Source: Bacteroidota bacterium (GTDB lineage Bacteria; Bacteroidota; Bacteroidia; Bacteroidales; GCA-2711565). Taken from it: a stretch of DNA of 64,000 nucleotides. The DNA lies in NCBI GenBank assembly GCA_018816945.1, contig JAHIVC010000006.1, positions 1 to 64,000 on the forward strand, in the 5' to 3' direction. The notes beneath the pieces were generated by a model. It searched no databases, was not told the origin of the DNA, and saw only the letters and a list, made by a program, of their open reading frames with translations. Of this stretch, positions 16,978 to 25,824 are shown piece by piece (position 1 is the stretch's first letter; every line of letters begins with the position of its first letter). A program made the position numbers and the translations under genes.

Positions 16978-18519
16978 TTAATGTCCTCCTTCGTTAGGTC
17001 CTTTTTTTATTTGTGTAAGCATGATCTTAATTTCTGCAATCAACAAGGTAGTAAAGATGACTGCAAAGAGCCAAAAAGTAATTTGGACGGATGATTTATC
17101 AATTTGTGTTACGGCCGACAAAGTAGGCATCAAATCTTGAATAACCCAAGGTTGACGACCAACTTCTGCTAAAACCCAACCAGCTTCACTTGCAATATAG
17201 GCAAGTGGTATCGTAAGGATGGTCACCCAGAGTAACCACTTCATTTTCTCCAGTTTTCGCTTATAAAGGAAAAACAAAACCAAGGTGAACAGAATTCCGA
17301 AATGTGCACCAAGGATAACCATGATATGAAAAGCATAAAATGAAATCGGAACGCTTGGAATAAGATCTTCAGGATTATCGTAATATCCATACCCAAAATA
17401 AGGATAATTGGCTTCGAAAACTGCAAGGCTCTCTTCTTCTAATGAAATATCACCTGATTTCTGGGCACTCTTGTAATTTTTTAATGCTTGAATGGCCAGT
17501 TTTCCCCGTCGTATTTTTTCGTAATACGACATGATCCCTTCTTCAGGGTTTCCCATCACCAGATCATTGATCCCTGGAACGAAAGCACGTGGGGATAAAA
17601 ATGCCAGATAGGACAGCATGTTTGGGATTTCAATTTTATAGGCAAACTCCCTGGGATGCGGATTCTTTGGGTCCTGCGGAAGTTCCAAAATCCCAATCGC
17701 AACTAGTGGAGCGTTAGTTTGACCATCGTATAAAGCTTCCATCGCTGCAAATTTCATAGGTTGGATTTTTGCGATATGCCTTGCTGACTCATCCCCGGTT
17801 AATACAAGAAAGAAGGTTGAACATAAACCAAAAGTGGCCGCAACTACCATGCTTTTTTTTGCAAAAACTTGCTCCCTTTTTTTGAGCAAAAACCAGGCAC
17901 TTACACCCAATACGAACAAAGCAGCCAACACATAACCAGAGGTTACGGTATGCAGGAATTTATTTACGGCCGTTGGAGAAAGCAATACTTCCCAAAAGTT
18001 TTCCATTTCGTTTCGGGCAGTATCCGGATTAAACCGCATCCCTACAGGGTTTTGCATCCAGGCATTGGCAACCAATATCCAAAGCGCACTTAAGTTAGCT
18101 CCAATGGCTACCAGCCAGGACGACAGCAAGTGGAATTTTTTACTCACTTTGTTCCATCCAAAAAACATTACTGCAATAAAGGTCGACTCCAGAAAAAAGG
18201 CCATGATGCCTTCAATGGCGAGGGGTGCGCCAAAAATGTCACCAACAAACCAGGAGTAATTTGACCAGTTGGTCCCAAATTCGAATTCAAGGATGATCCC
18301 GGTGGCAACGCCAATAGCAAAATTGATCCCGAATAATTTCATCCAAAATTGGGTGATTTTTTTCCATTCCTCTTTGCCGGTCCTCACATAAATCGTTTCC
18401 ATGATGGCAATAATGAAGGCAAGACCTAGCGTTAATGGTACAAAAATCCAATGATACATTGCGGTTAGCGCAAACTGTGCCCTCGACCAATCGACCAAAC
18501 CCAAATCAATGTTTTCCAT
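16978..18519 (-). CDS. cydA: cytochrome bd ubiquinol oxidase subunit I
   Basis: A 513-residue haem-carrying subunit. The N terminus LVDWSRAQFALTAMYHWIFVPLTLGL includes the conserved His that ligates haem b595/d in the first helix. GRQPW (in AEVGRQPWVIQDL) is the family signature before the late helices. Helices such as FGINFAIGVATGIILEFEFGTNW and FFLESTFIAVMFFGWNKVS carry the usual Glu and Arg residues. The periplasmic quinol-binding Q loop contains a long insert of about 100 residues between the sixth and seventh helices (DPKNPHPREFAYKIEIP onward). The gene follows the DUF4492 gene by 6 bp and overlaps nothing; cydB follows after 1 bp. Confidence 0.97.
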   Translation of the reverse strand: MENIDLGLVDWSRAQFALTAMYHWIFVPLTLGLAFIIAIMETIYVRTGKEEWKKITQFWMKLFGINFAIGVATGIILEFEFGTNWSNYSWFVGDIFGAPLAIEGIMAFFLESTFIAVMFFGWNKVSKKFHLLSSWLVAIGANLSALWILVANAWMQNPVGMRFNPDTARNEMENFWEVLLSPTAVNKFLHTVTSGYVLAALFVLGVSAWFLLKKREQVFAKKSMVVAATFGLCSTFFLVLTGDESARHIAKIQPMKFAAMEALYDGQTNAPLVAIGILELPQDPKNPHPREFAYKIEIPNMLSYLAFLSPRAFVPGINDLVMGNPEEGIMSYYEKIRRGKLAIQALKNYKSAQKSGDISLEEESLAVFEANYPYFGYGYYDNPEDLIPSVPISFYAFHIMVILGAHFGILFTLVLFFLYKRKLEKMKWLLWVTILTIPLAYIASEAGWVLAEVGRQPWVIQDLMPTLSAVTQIDKSSVQITFWLFAVIFTTLLIAEIKIMLTQIKKGPNEGGH

Positions 18520-18525
18520 GATAAA

Positions 18526-18747
18526 TTATTTTGTTAGTTGTTCAATTACATAATTACTTTTCTCTTGATCAGTATCAAACTTTGAATCTAAAAAATCTTT
18601 AAAAAAAAACAATTTGAGGATAAAGAATAGCACAAATAGCTTAATCAGTATAATGATCCATAATTTTTTACCATAGGTCATTCCCCTGAAACCATCATAG
18701 TAAAATCGAAAGACCTTATTCAGGTTGGTTAGAATTATCCGATGCAT
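18526..18747 (-). CDS. DUF4492 protein, cytochrome bd-associated
   Basis: A 73-residue protein with one transmembrane helix (about 30-50, WIIILIKLFVLFFILKLFFF) preceded by a basic, aromatic segment with FYYDGFRGMTYGKKLW. This matches DUF4492, a small family encoded directly upstream of cydA in Bacteroidota and Campylobacterota. It is the first gene of the cyd operon here and lies 6 bp before cydA. A role in assembly or stability of the bd oxidase is inferred from gene position only. Confidence 0.85.
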   Translation of the reverse strand: MHRIILTNLNKVFRFYYDGFRGMTYGKKLWIIILIKLFVLFFILKLFFFKDFLDSKFDTDQEKSNYVIEQLTK

Positions 18748-18786
18748 GATTTGACTCTATTTTATACTGATAAATTTTTACTCATT

Positions 18787-18794
18787 CAAAGTTA
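18787..18794 (-). promoter_or_regulatory. Bacteroidota-type -7 box for the cyd operon
   Basis: On the minus strand the sequence reads TAACTTTG, an exact TAnnTTTG match, 39 bp upstream of the DUF4492 ATG. Only a weak TTTTTC is found at about -33. I found no clear oxygen-regulator (Fnr/Crp-like) palindrome. Confidence 0.4.
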
Positions 18795-18863
18795 ATGAAT
18801 AAAAATGAGTTGTCGAAAAACTGAATTAATTTGTAACTTGTCTGATTGAATTTAGTTAGTGAT

Positions 18864-19637
18864 ATGAATAACCTTAAACCGGCACAACTTCGACTAAAAA
18901 TCCGAAATAGTGATTTTACGGGCAATACCAGTGGATATTGCAAGGGATATGTTCAGGGGAATTTGGTAATCCTGCCTGAGAAATATGCCAACGATTTTCA
19001 TCAGTTCTGCCTGTATAATCCTCAACCATGTCCGCTTCTCAGCGTTTCAAAAGCAGGTGCTTATCAAATAAATGATTTGGGTGAAGATATCGATATCCGA
19101 ACAGATGTACCCGAATATCATATTTTCATCAATGGGAAATTAAATGAAACTGTAAGTGATATCAAGCATTATTGGCGAGATGATTTTGTTACTTTTATTT
19201 TGGGTTGCTCTTTTTCATTTGAAGATGCTTTAATCGAAAGTGGGATCAATATTAGAAATATTGAAATGAATAAAAATGTTTCGATGTATCAAAGCAATAT
19301 TAAGGCAAAGCCAAGCAAATATTTCGCTTCAAATTATGTGGTTTCCATGCGTCCGATAAAACTTGAAAATGTTGATCGGGCGATTCAAATAACCTCAAAA
19401 TTTCAAAAAGCGCATGGGGCACCTTTGCATTGCGGAGATCCGAAAGCAATAGGAATAAGTGATTTATCCAAACCTGATTATGGAGATTCAGTTGAAGTTC
19501 GCGAAGGTGAAATTCCTGTTTTTTGGGCTTGTGGGGTAACGCCTCAATTGGCCATTAAAAATGCAAAATTGCCTTTTGCCATTACGCATGTGCCGGGTAA
19601 GATGTTAATTACAGATAAGCGGTATGAAGAACTTTAA
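18864..19637 (+). CDS. putative hydro-lyase, DUF1445 / D-glutamate cyclase-like family
   Basis: A 257-residue cytoplasmic protein using the ATG at 18864; a TTG six codons earlier (18846) is also in frame and cannot be excluded. Family motifs are visible: FTGNTSGYCKGYVQGNLVILP near the N terminus, PCPLLSVSKAG, FVTFILGCSFSFEDAL, MYQSNI, VVSMRP, HGAPLHCGDPKAIGI and EIPVFWACGVTPQ near the C terminus. The family includes proteins annotated as hydro-lyases and mammalian D-glutamate cyclase. The reaction in bacteria is not established, and nothing nearby explains its substrate. It is divergent from the cyd operon and appears monocistronic. Confidence 0.88.
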   Translation: MNNLKPAQLRLKIRNSDFTGNTSGYCKGYVQGNLVILPEKYANDFHQFCLYNPQPCPLLSVSKAGAYQINDLGEDIDIRTDVPEYHIFINGKLNETVSDIKHYWRDDFVTFILGCSFSFEDALIESGINIRNIEMNKNVSMYQSNIKAKPSKYFASNYVVSMRPIKLENVDRAIQITSKFQKAHGAPLHCGDPKAIGISDLSKPDYGDSVEVREGEIPVFWACGVTPQLAIKNAKLPFAITHVPGKMLITDKRYEEL

Positions 19638-19640
19638 GTT

Positions 19641-19704
19641 ATGTGTTCGCGTGTTTATGTGTTTAAGTGTTAATGTGTTTACGTGTTAATGTATTTGGGT
19701 GTTA
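19641..19704. repeat. 8-bp tandem array (8 copies)
   Basis: Eight degenerate 8-mers with the consensus ATGTGTTT begin 4 bp after the hydro-lyase stop codon (ATGTGTTC, GCGTGTTT, ATGTGTTT, AAGTGTTA, and so on). The array is non-coding and degenerate. Confidence 0.7.
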
Positions 19705-19794
19705 TTGCAATGATGTGTTCTAGAATGATCGATAGTATTTAACATGAACTAATACAATTGAATGACTATTGTTTGTCCACTGAATGACTAAAAA

Positions 19795-20205
19795 ATGAAT
19801 TATCTTGAAAATAGGGATTTCAGCAATGAATTTGTGTTCAGCACTTCAAGAAGCAGTGGTGCCGGAGGACAAAATGTTAATAAAGTAAATACCAAAGTTG
19901 AACTCAGGTTTTCAATTCCCAAATCAATTATCCTTACTGAATCGGAAAAGCAAATCTTGCTTGATAAACTTGCACATAAACTTACTCTTGAATTTGAGCT
20001 GATTATTGTTTCGCAAGTTGAAAGAACCCAATTAGGTAATAAGAAACTTTGTATTGAAAAATTCTATAAAACCATTTCACGGGCACTCAAACCTACTAAT
20101 AAAAGAATTCCATCAAAACCCACCCGGGCTTCAAAAGAAAAACGAATAGAAGGGAAAAAGATGCTGGCAAAGAAGAAGGAAATGCGAAAACCCCCTCTGG
20201 GATAA
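19795..20205 (+). CDS. arfB: alternative ribosome-rescue factor, peptidyl-tRNA hydrolase ArfB
   Basis: A 136-residue release-factor-like protein with the catalytic GGQ at 24-26 (SSGAGGQNVNKVNTKVEL), the signature of class I release factors. There are no codon-recognition domains, and the C-terminal tail is highly basic (KEKRIEGKKMLAKKKEMRKPP), which in ArfB/YaeJ inserts into the empty mRNA channel. It frees ribosomes stalled at the ends of broken mRNAs. Length is typical. It is monocistronic, with 157 bp before and 194 bp after it. Confidence 0.95.
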   Translation: MNYLENRDFSNEFVFSTSRSSGAGGQNVNKVNTKVELRFSIPKSIILTESEKQILLDKLAHKLTLEFELIIVSQVERTQLGNKKLCIEKFYKTISRALKPTNKRIPSKPTRASKEKRIEGKKMLAKKKEMRKPPLG

Positions 20206-20399
20206 TGAATATAGGTTCATATCGAAGTGTTTTCAGTCATATTTAAGGATGTTTTCATGATATCCGGAAATGGAGATGATCACTATATTCATTTCTATTC
20301 ACAATGATTATGAGGCAAGATAATAAAGCTAATATAACCCTTAACGAGAATATTTGATCAATGCAGCCTATTGTATTTATGACTTAAAAGATTAATTTT

Positions 20400-22163
20400 A
20401 TGATCAAAAAACATATGGTGATGAGAAAATGCTTAAAGATTTTGGCTTGTTTTTTAATTGGGCTCATTGATGAGAGTCCTTTGCAGGCTCAAACAGAAGC
20501 TTTTGACTCCTTGAATCGTGATTTGTATCAAACTATGGATGTTGATCAAAGAATCAGGATAATCAACCAGATGGCCTATGAATTGAGGTTGCAAGATCCC
20601 CAAAAATCATTTGAATTGTCGGACGAAGCTTTAACCTTGGCAAGGGAAAAAAATAGTAAAGAGGATATTGCCCACGCATTAAACACAAAGGGTTATTTTC
20701 TGTATAATAATTTTGAATATACTCAAGCTTTGAATTGTTATCTGGAGGCAATCAAACTTTATAATGAATTAGAAAAGGAAGAAGATATTGCCATGCTTCA
20801 TTATCGTATCGGGAGCATTTATAAGACAATTGGGAATTACGAAAAAGCAACCGAGAGTTGTCTGGCAGGGCTCAAAGCTTTTGAGGCTTTGGATGACAAA
20901 GCAGGAATTGCCTTAATTTACAGAGTGATGGGCAGTATTTATAAATACAAAGGTGAATATGAAAAATCACTTTTCTACTATTTTAACGGACTAAAAATCA
21001 ATGAAGAATTAGAGAATACATCAAGTATAGCTGCCTCATACAATAATATTGGCATTGTATATGCAAGGATGAAGGACAATGAATTGGCTTTAAAACATTA
21101 TCAGAAAAGCCTAGCAATAAACTTGTCCTTAAAACTTGATTCAGAAGTAGCTACAAATTATGGTAATATTGGTAAGGTGTATCTTGATATGAATCAATTA
21201 GATTCTGCATTTATTTACAATGAAAAGCGATATGAAACCGCATTGCTATTAAATGATAAAAAAGGGATTGCAATAGCAATGCAGGCCTATGGAGATTTTT
21301 ATTTTAAAAAAGGAGATTATCCCCTGGCAATTGAATATTATGAAAAAGCGCTTAAGCTTTCAAAAATTCTTGGAATACTTGAGACTGTAAAGAATGTTTT
21401 AAAAAGTTTAAGTGATTTATATGAAGAGAATTCCGACTATCAAAAAGCTATCTCATTCCATAAATCGTATGATAATATAAGGGATAGTATATTAAACAAC
21501 GAAACTTTACTTAGGATTGAACAAATGGAAATGGAGTATGTTTTTGAAAAAGAAAGAAACACGCTTTTATTATTGGAGCAAAAAAAGAAGCTTTATAGAA
21601 GTGTCGGCTTTGCCATTCTGTTGTTCTCTATTCTTTTTCTCATATTAATTTACAAGAACCAAAGTATAAAGCTTAAGCGAAAAAATCTGGAACAGAAAAA
21701 CCTCGAGTTGGATAAAAAACAATTGCAGTCAGAAGTTGATTTCAAAAATAAAGAATTAGTAAGTAAAGCCATTCACCTTGCTGAAAAAAATGAACTTATA
21801 AATGATATTAGTAATCGTTTAAGAAAGGTAATCGTGAACCCGACAGAGAGCGCAAAAGAATTAAAAGAAACCTTGAAAGATCTGAGGTTCCATTCCGATA
21901 CCCATTTATGGGAAGAATTTGAGTACACCTTTTTACAAGTTCATCCGGACTATTTCAACTCATTGGGAAGGCAATTCCCTGATCTGACATCAAATGAGAA
22001 GCGTTTAAGTGCTTTTCTCAGACTAAACCTCTCAACAAAAGAAATCTCAAATATTACCCATCAATCCTTACATTCGCTCACGGTTGCCAGAACACGGCTT
22101 AGAAAAAAGCTTGGAATTGCAAATACTTCCGAAAATCTGGCCTCATTTTTAAGTAAATTCTAA
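20400..22163 (+). CDS. membrane TPR protein with C-terminal helix-turn-helix (regulator)
   Basis: A 587-residue protein. An N-terminal signal-like segment (about 11-25, LKILACFLIGLI) is followed by seven or so tetratricopeptide repeats between about 40 and 380, with patterns such as YEKATESCLAGLKAFEAL and NELALKHYQKSLAINLSL. A transmembrane helix lies near 402-421 (SVGFAILLFSILFLILIYKN), then a coiled coil. The C-terminal 65 residues (LTSNEKRLSAFLRLNLSTKEISNI through SLTVARTRLRKKLGI) are a LuxR/GerE-like helix-turn-helix. The layout puts TPRs outside and a DNA-binding domain inside, as in Bacteroidota one-component regulators. It lies 469 bp upstream of the SusC gene on the same strand and may regulate it; that is inference. 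Confidence 0.82.
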   Translation: MIKKHMVMRKCLKILACFLIGLIDESPLQAQTEAFDSLNRDLYQTMDVDQRIRIINQMAYELRLQDPQKSFELSDEALTLAREKNSKEDIAHALNTKGYFLYNNFEYTQALNCYLEAIKLYNELEKEEDIAMLHYRIGSIYKTIGNYEKATESCLAGLKAFEALDDKAGIALIYRVMGSIYKYKGEYEKSLFYYFNGLKINEELENTSSIAASYNNIGIVYARMKDNELALKHYQKSLAINLSLKLDSEVATNYGNIGKVYLDMNQLDSAFIYNEKRYETALLLNDKKGIAIAMQAYGDFYFKKGDYPLAIEYYEKALKLSKILGILETVKNVLKSLSDLYEENSDYQKAISFHKSYDNIRDSILNNETLLRIEQMEMEYVFEKERNTLLLLEQKKKLYRSVGFAILLFSILFLILIYKNQSIKLKRKNLEQKNLELDKKQLQSEVDFKNKELVSKAIHLAEKNELINDISNRLRKVIVNPTESAKELKETLKDLRFHSDTHLWEEFEYTFLQVHPDYFNSLGRQFPDLTSNEKRLSAFLRLNLSTKEISNITHQSLHSLTVARTRLRKKLGIANTSENLASFLSKF

Positions 22164-22632
22164 AGATTATTTAAATCAGTAGGACAATAATTTTGAAAAG
22201 CAAAATTATTTGCTAAACTAATAGTATGTCGAAGGATTATTTGGATAATAACTTGCCTGACGGCAGTCAGGTTCCTCGCCACCTGCCGGCCGCAGGCGGG
22301 CTTGTGGCGAGGAAGAAATTTAGTCCCGTTAGGATACCTCATCCGCTTGTGGCGTGGAGTTTTTATTTTATTACACTTATATTGCTGTATGACAGCATGA
22401 TGAAAAATGATGTATCTAAATTGTAGCTATGTGATTTTGATCAGTTATTGTTTTTGTATCTAAGCATTTCTGTACATCCTATCATTACTTTACGAAATTG
22501 GTCATAATTTGTTTAACAGGCTGTTTAATGCATTAATGCAGCACTGCTTATGAAGATCTATACCTAAACCCAAAAAGATGAAGAAAATATTACTCATCAA
22601 TTTTTAATCACTAACCTAAAAAATCAAAAAGT
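22164..22632. other. long intergenic region with GC-rich palindromes upstream of susC
   Basis: A 469-bp gap. Two palindromes stand out in AT-rich DNA: CCTGACGGCAGTCAGG (about 22257-22272), and CCTCGCCAC (22274-22282) pairing with GTGGCGAGG (22304-22312) around an inner CCTGC/GCAGG hairpin (22282-22296). The second could act as a terminator-like barrier after the TPR regulator gene, although no T-run follows. The remaining 300 bp presumably hold the susC promoter and leader; I see no convincing TAnnTTTG there. Confidence 0.6.
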
Positions 22633-25600
22633 ATGAAGAAAAGATTGACTTATCAAAGCTTTTCGTTTAGAAAAGGGGCGATAAAATTATGCCATTCAGC
22701 ATGGCTATTGACTTTGGCAGTCTTTCTACTGTCAATTCAGGTCTCTGCCTCATCTACAACGTATGGAGAATCTTCATTTATGGAAGATGAAAGCCTAAAT
22801 CCGATGACCTCTCAACAAAAGATTGTTGTAACCGGGACCATTATTTCTGCTTTCGACAAATTAGCACTACCTGGTGCCACTATTATAGAGAAGGGTGTTC
22901 CGTTAAATGGAACGACTTCGAATATTGACGGGAAGTTTACCCTGGCAGTTTCAGGTGAAAATGCTATTCTCCGAATAACATTTATTGGGATGAAATCCTT
23001 GGAGGTACCGATAAATGCCAATGGAACTCCATTGGAAATTATGATGGAGGAAGACAATTTTAGTTTGGAAGAAGTAATCGTAACAGGCTATGGGATTATT
23101 AAAAAGGAGGCTTATGCAGGTTCAGCAAGCATCATTAAAATGGATAAACTTTCAGATGTACCTGTTTCAAGTATCGGAACCCTTCTGCAAGGATCTGCAT
23201 CAGGAGTTCAGGTAACCAATTCTTCCGGCCAGCCGGGTGCGTCAACCCAAATTAGAATTCGTGGGATTGGATCATTCAATGCATCTAATGATCCATTGTA
23301 TGTTATTGATGGAGTTCCTGTTATATCAGGGAATTTGTCATCCTTAGGTACACATTCTGGTTTAGATATCCTTTCAACGATTAGCTCTTCAAGCATCGAG
23401 AGTATTTCGGTAATTAAAGATGCAGCAGCAGCGTCTCTTTATGGATCAAGGGCAGCAAATGGTGTCATCATCATTACTACAAAGAAAGGTATTTCGGGAG
23501 CTGCAAAAGTCAATTTTAAATCCGAGATCGGTTTTTCTGATTTTGCAACCGATTACAGACCTTTCATGGGTGGGCAAGAACGAAGGGAAACAATTTATGA
23601 AGGCTTGGTTAATGAGGGAATTTATTATAAAGCAATGGATCAAACTGCAGCCCAGGCATATGCCGATGCCAATATTGATAGATATGCCAAGCTACCCTGG
23701 ACCGGAGAATGGACCGATTGGAAAAGCATCCTTTTCAGAAAGGGCCAGTATACCAATAATGAGGTTTCGGTTAGTGGAGGTACAGATAAAATAAAATACT
23801 TCTCATCTCTGGGATATACCGATCAGGAGGGTATTTCAGTGATGGGTTATATGAAGCGAATCTCAGGTCGTTTGAATCTTAGTTTTGAAGCTTCTAAAAG
23901 GCTAAGCATTGGTACAAATTTATTGTTCTCAAGTGTTGAGCAAAGTACTAATACAGAAGGAACCACTTACATAGGGCCATTTTATTCAACATTCAATTCC
24001 GTAACTTCAAGAGATGTTCCGTTTTTAGAAGATGGGAGTTATGCTTATGAATTCCCCCGAAATGGAACAGGGCGAAATCCTAAAGCCTATGCCGATTTAA
24101 ATTACCAGATTGAAAATGTAATGCGCGCATTCAATACTGTATATGCAAATTACAATATCATGCAGGGCTTGGATTTTAAATCATCACTTAGCTATGATTT
24201 TAATATGATTAAAGGAAAATACTTTACACACCCCTTATCATCGTATCCTGCTAATCTTGGTACCCTGAGTAAATCAGTTTACGACCGAAGAAGTACGGTT
24301 TGGTCCAATAGCATGCAATATGTTAAAACCATCAATAAAGATCACAATTTAGATGCTTTGGTAGCATATGAAATTACTGATTTTACCAGAGACTTTCTTT
24401 ACGGATCAAAAGAAAATCTGGCAAACTGGAATATGGTAGAACTGGACAATTTCTCTGTTGTTCGAAGTGTTGACGGTTCAGCTAATGGGTATAGAATGTT
24501 ATCTTATGTTTCAAGGGTCAATTATGACTATAAAGGAAGGTATTATGCCGGAGCCAGTTTCAGGCGTGATGGTAGTTCCCGTTTAGCTCCCGAAAGCCGT
24601 TGGGGTAACTTCTGGTCATTATCAGGTGCATGGAGGGTTTCCGACGAATCCTTTATGGAAGGATTAACGGATATCTTTCCGGAAGTTAAATTAAGGGCAT
24701 CTTATGGTGTGAATGGTACCTTGCCATCAGGTTATTATGATTATATGGGTTTATCATCTTATGGTGCCGAATATAATGCATTACCCGGTATTGTTGAAAC
24801 ACAATTTTTAAACAGTAACCTTAAATGGGAAACTAATTATAATACTAATATTGGTCTCGATTTTAGCATCTATGATAAAGTAAGGGTTTCTTTTGAATAC
24901 TATAACCGATTAACGAAGGACCTGTTGATGAACGAACCTGTTTCTCTTTCAACAGGATTCAGTTCCATCCTAAGCAATATTGGGGAAATGCGAAACAGAG
25001 GTTTCGAATTGGAGTTGGTTTCCACCATTATCAATAAGAAGGACCTTAACTGGACCTCTAGTTTCAATATTTCGCATAACAAAAATGAAATTTTGGTTTT
25101 AGATGGTGTACAGCAATCAATCATAAGTGGAACTCAGATCAGAATGGTTGGTAAGCCATATTATACCTTTTATTTAAGAGAATTTGCAGGGATTGACCCA
25201 ACTGATGGAAGAACCATGTTTTATACCAATACCATCGATGCAAACGGAAACTATGTAAAAGAAACAACAAAAGAGTTGAATACCGTAAATGCGATTCCGC
25301 TGGAAAGTGCTGAACCAAAATTAATAGGTGGTTTCACAAATAACTTTAAATACAAATTTATTGACTTCGGGTTTACTTTTACCTATTCTCTTGGGGGGCA
25401 TTCGTATGATGCAGCAGCAGGCAAATTGGATAAAGAAGGAACCACCAATGGTTTGCATGCAAATATCCCAACTTATTACAGCGACCGATGGAGAAAACCG
25501 GGTGATGAGTCTATCTATGGAATTTACATCGCAAATAATAAATGGGACATGGCAGATGGATATTCCAACTCACGTAGGATTCATAGCACCGATCATATCC

Positions 25601-25812
25601 GATTGAAAAATATCAGTTTGGGAATTACACTTCCAAGCAAAGTAACTGATTATTTGAAATTGGAAAAGATAAGGATTTTTGCTTCCGCATCTAATATTTG
25701 GACCTTGGCAAAATGGAAAATGTACGATCCTGAGGTTGGTAGTGACGGTGTAATGGCCTGGCAAACACCCCAGTTGAAAACTGTGACTTTTGGAATAGAC
25801 GTAAACTTTTAA
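22633..25812 (+). CDS. SusC/RagA-family TonB-linked outer membrane protein
   Basis: A 1059-residue outer-membrane transporter. A signal peptide (hydrophobic about 22-38) is followed by a carboxypeptidase-regulatory-like beta domain (about 63-130, VVTGTIISAFDKLALPGATI). Next is the EEVIVTGYG linker typical of SusC proteins, then a plug domain with IRIRGIGSFNASNDPLYVIDGVP and SIESISVIKDAAAASLYGSRAANGVIII. The rest is a 22-strand barrel ending in aromatic Phe (FGIDVNF). Such proteins import glycans, peptides or other large nutrients with a SusD lipoprotein, which follows 12 bp later. There is no glycosidase, peptidase or sulfatase gene alongside, so the substrate cannot be inferred. Confidence 0.95.
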   Translation: MKKRLTYQSFSFRKGAIKLCHSAWLLTLAVFLLSIQVSASSTTYGESSFMEDESLNPMTSQQKIVVTGTIISAFDKLALPGATIIEKGVPLNGTTSNIDGKFTLAVSGENAILRITFIGMKSLEVPINANGTPLEIMMEEDNFSLEEVIVTGYGIIKKEAYAGSASIIKMDKLSDVPVSSIGTLLQGSASGVQVTNSSGQPGASTQIRIRGIGSFNASNDPLYVIDGVPVISGNLSSLGTHSGLDILSTISSSSIESISVIKDAAAASLYGSRAANGVIIITTKKGISGAAKVNFKSEIGFSDFATDYRPFMGGQERRETIYEGLVNEGIYYKAMDQTAAQAYADANIDRYAKLPWTGEWTDWKSILFRKGQYTNNEVSVSGGTDKIKYFSSLGYTDQEGISVMGYMKRISGRLNLSFEASKRLSIGTNLLFSSVEQSTNTEGTTYIGPFYSTFNSVTSRDVPFLEDGSYAYEFPRNGTGRNPKAYADLNYQIENVMRAFNTVYANYNIMQGLDFKSSLSYDFNMIKGKYFTHPLSSYPANLGTLSKSVYDRRSTVWSNSMQYVKTINKDHNLDALVAYEITDFTRDFLYGSKENLANWNMVELDNFSVVRSVDGSANGYRMLSYVSRVNYDYKGRYYAGASFRRDGSSRLAPESRWGNFWSLSGAWRVSDESFMEGLTDIFPEVKLRASYGVNGTLPSGYYDYMGLSSYGAEYNALPGIVETQFLNSNLKWETNYNTNIGLDFSIYDKVRVSFEYYNRLTKDLLMNEPVSLSTGFSSILSNIGEMRNRGFELELVSTIINKKDLNWTSSFNISHNKNEILVLDGVQQSIISGTQIRMVGKPYYTFYLREFAGIDPTDGRTMFYTNTIDANGNYVKETTKELNTVNAIPLESAEPKLIGGFTNNFKYKFIDFGFTFTYSLGGHSYDAAAGKLDKEGTTNGLHANIPTYYSDRWRKPGDESIYGIYIANNKWDMADGYSNSRRIHSTDHIRLKNISLGITLPSKVTDYLKLEKIRIFASASNIWTLAKWKMYDPEVGSDGVMAWQTPQLKTVTFGIDVNF

Positions 25813-25824
25813 CACCTATAAACT

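Noticed and set aside
22226-22426. A 66-codon frame across the GC-rich palindromes upstream of susC
   Set aside because: It is created by the palindromic repeats and is matched by an equally open antisense frame, so it is not coding.
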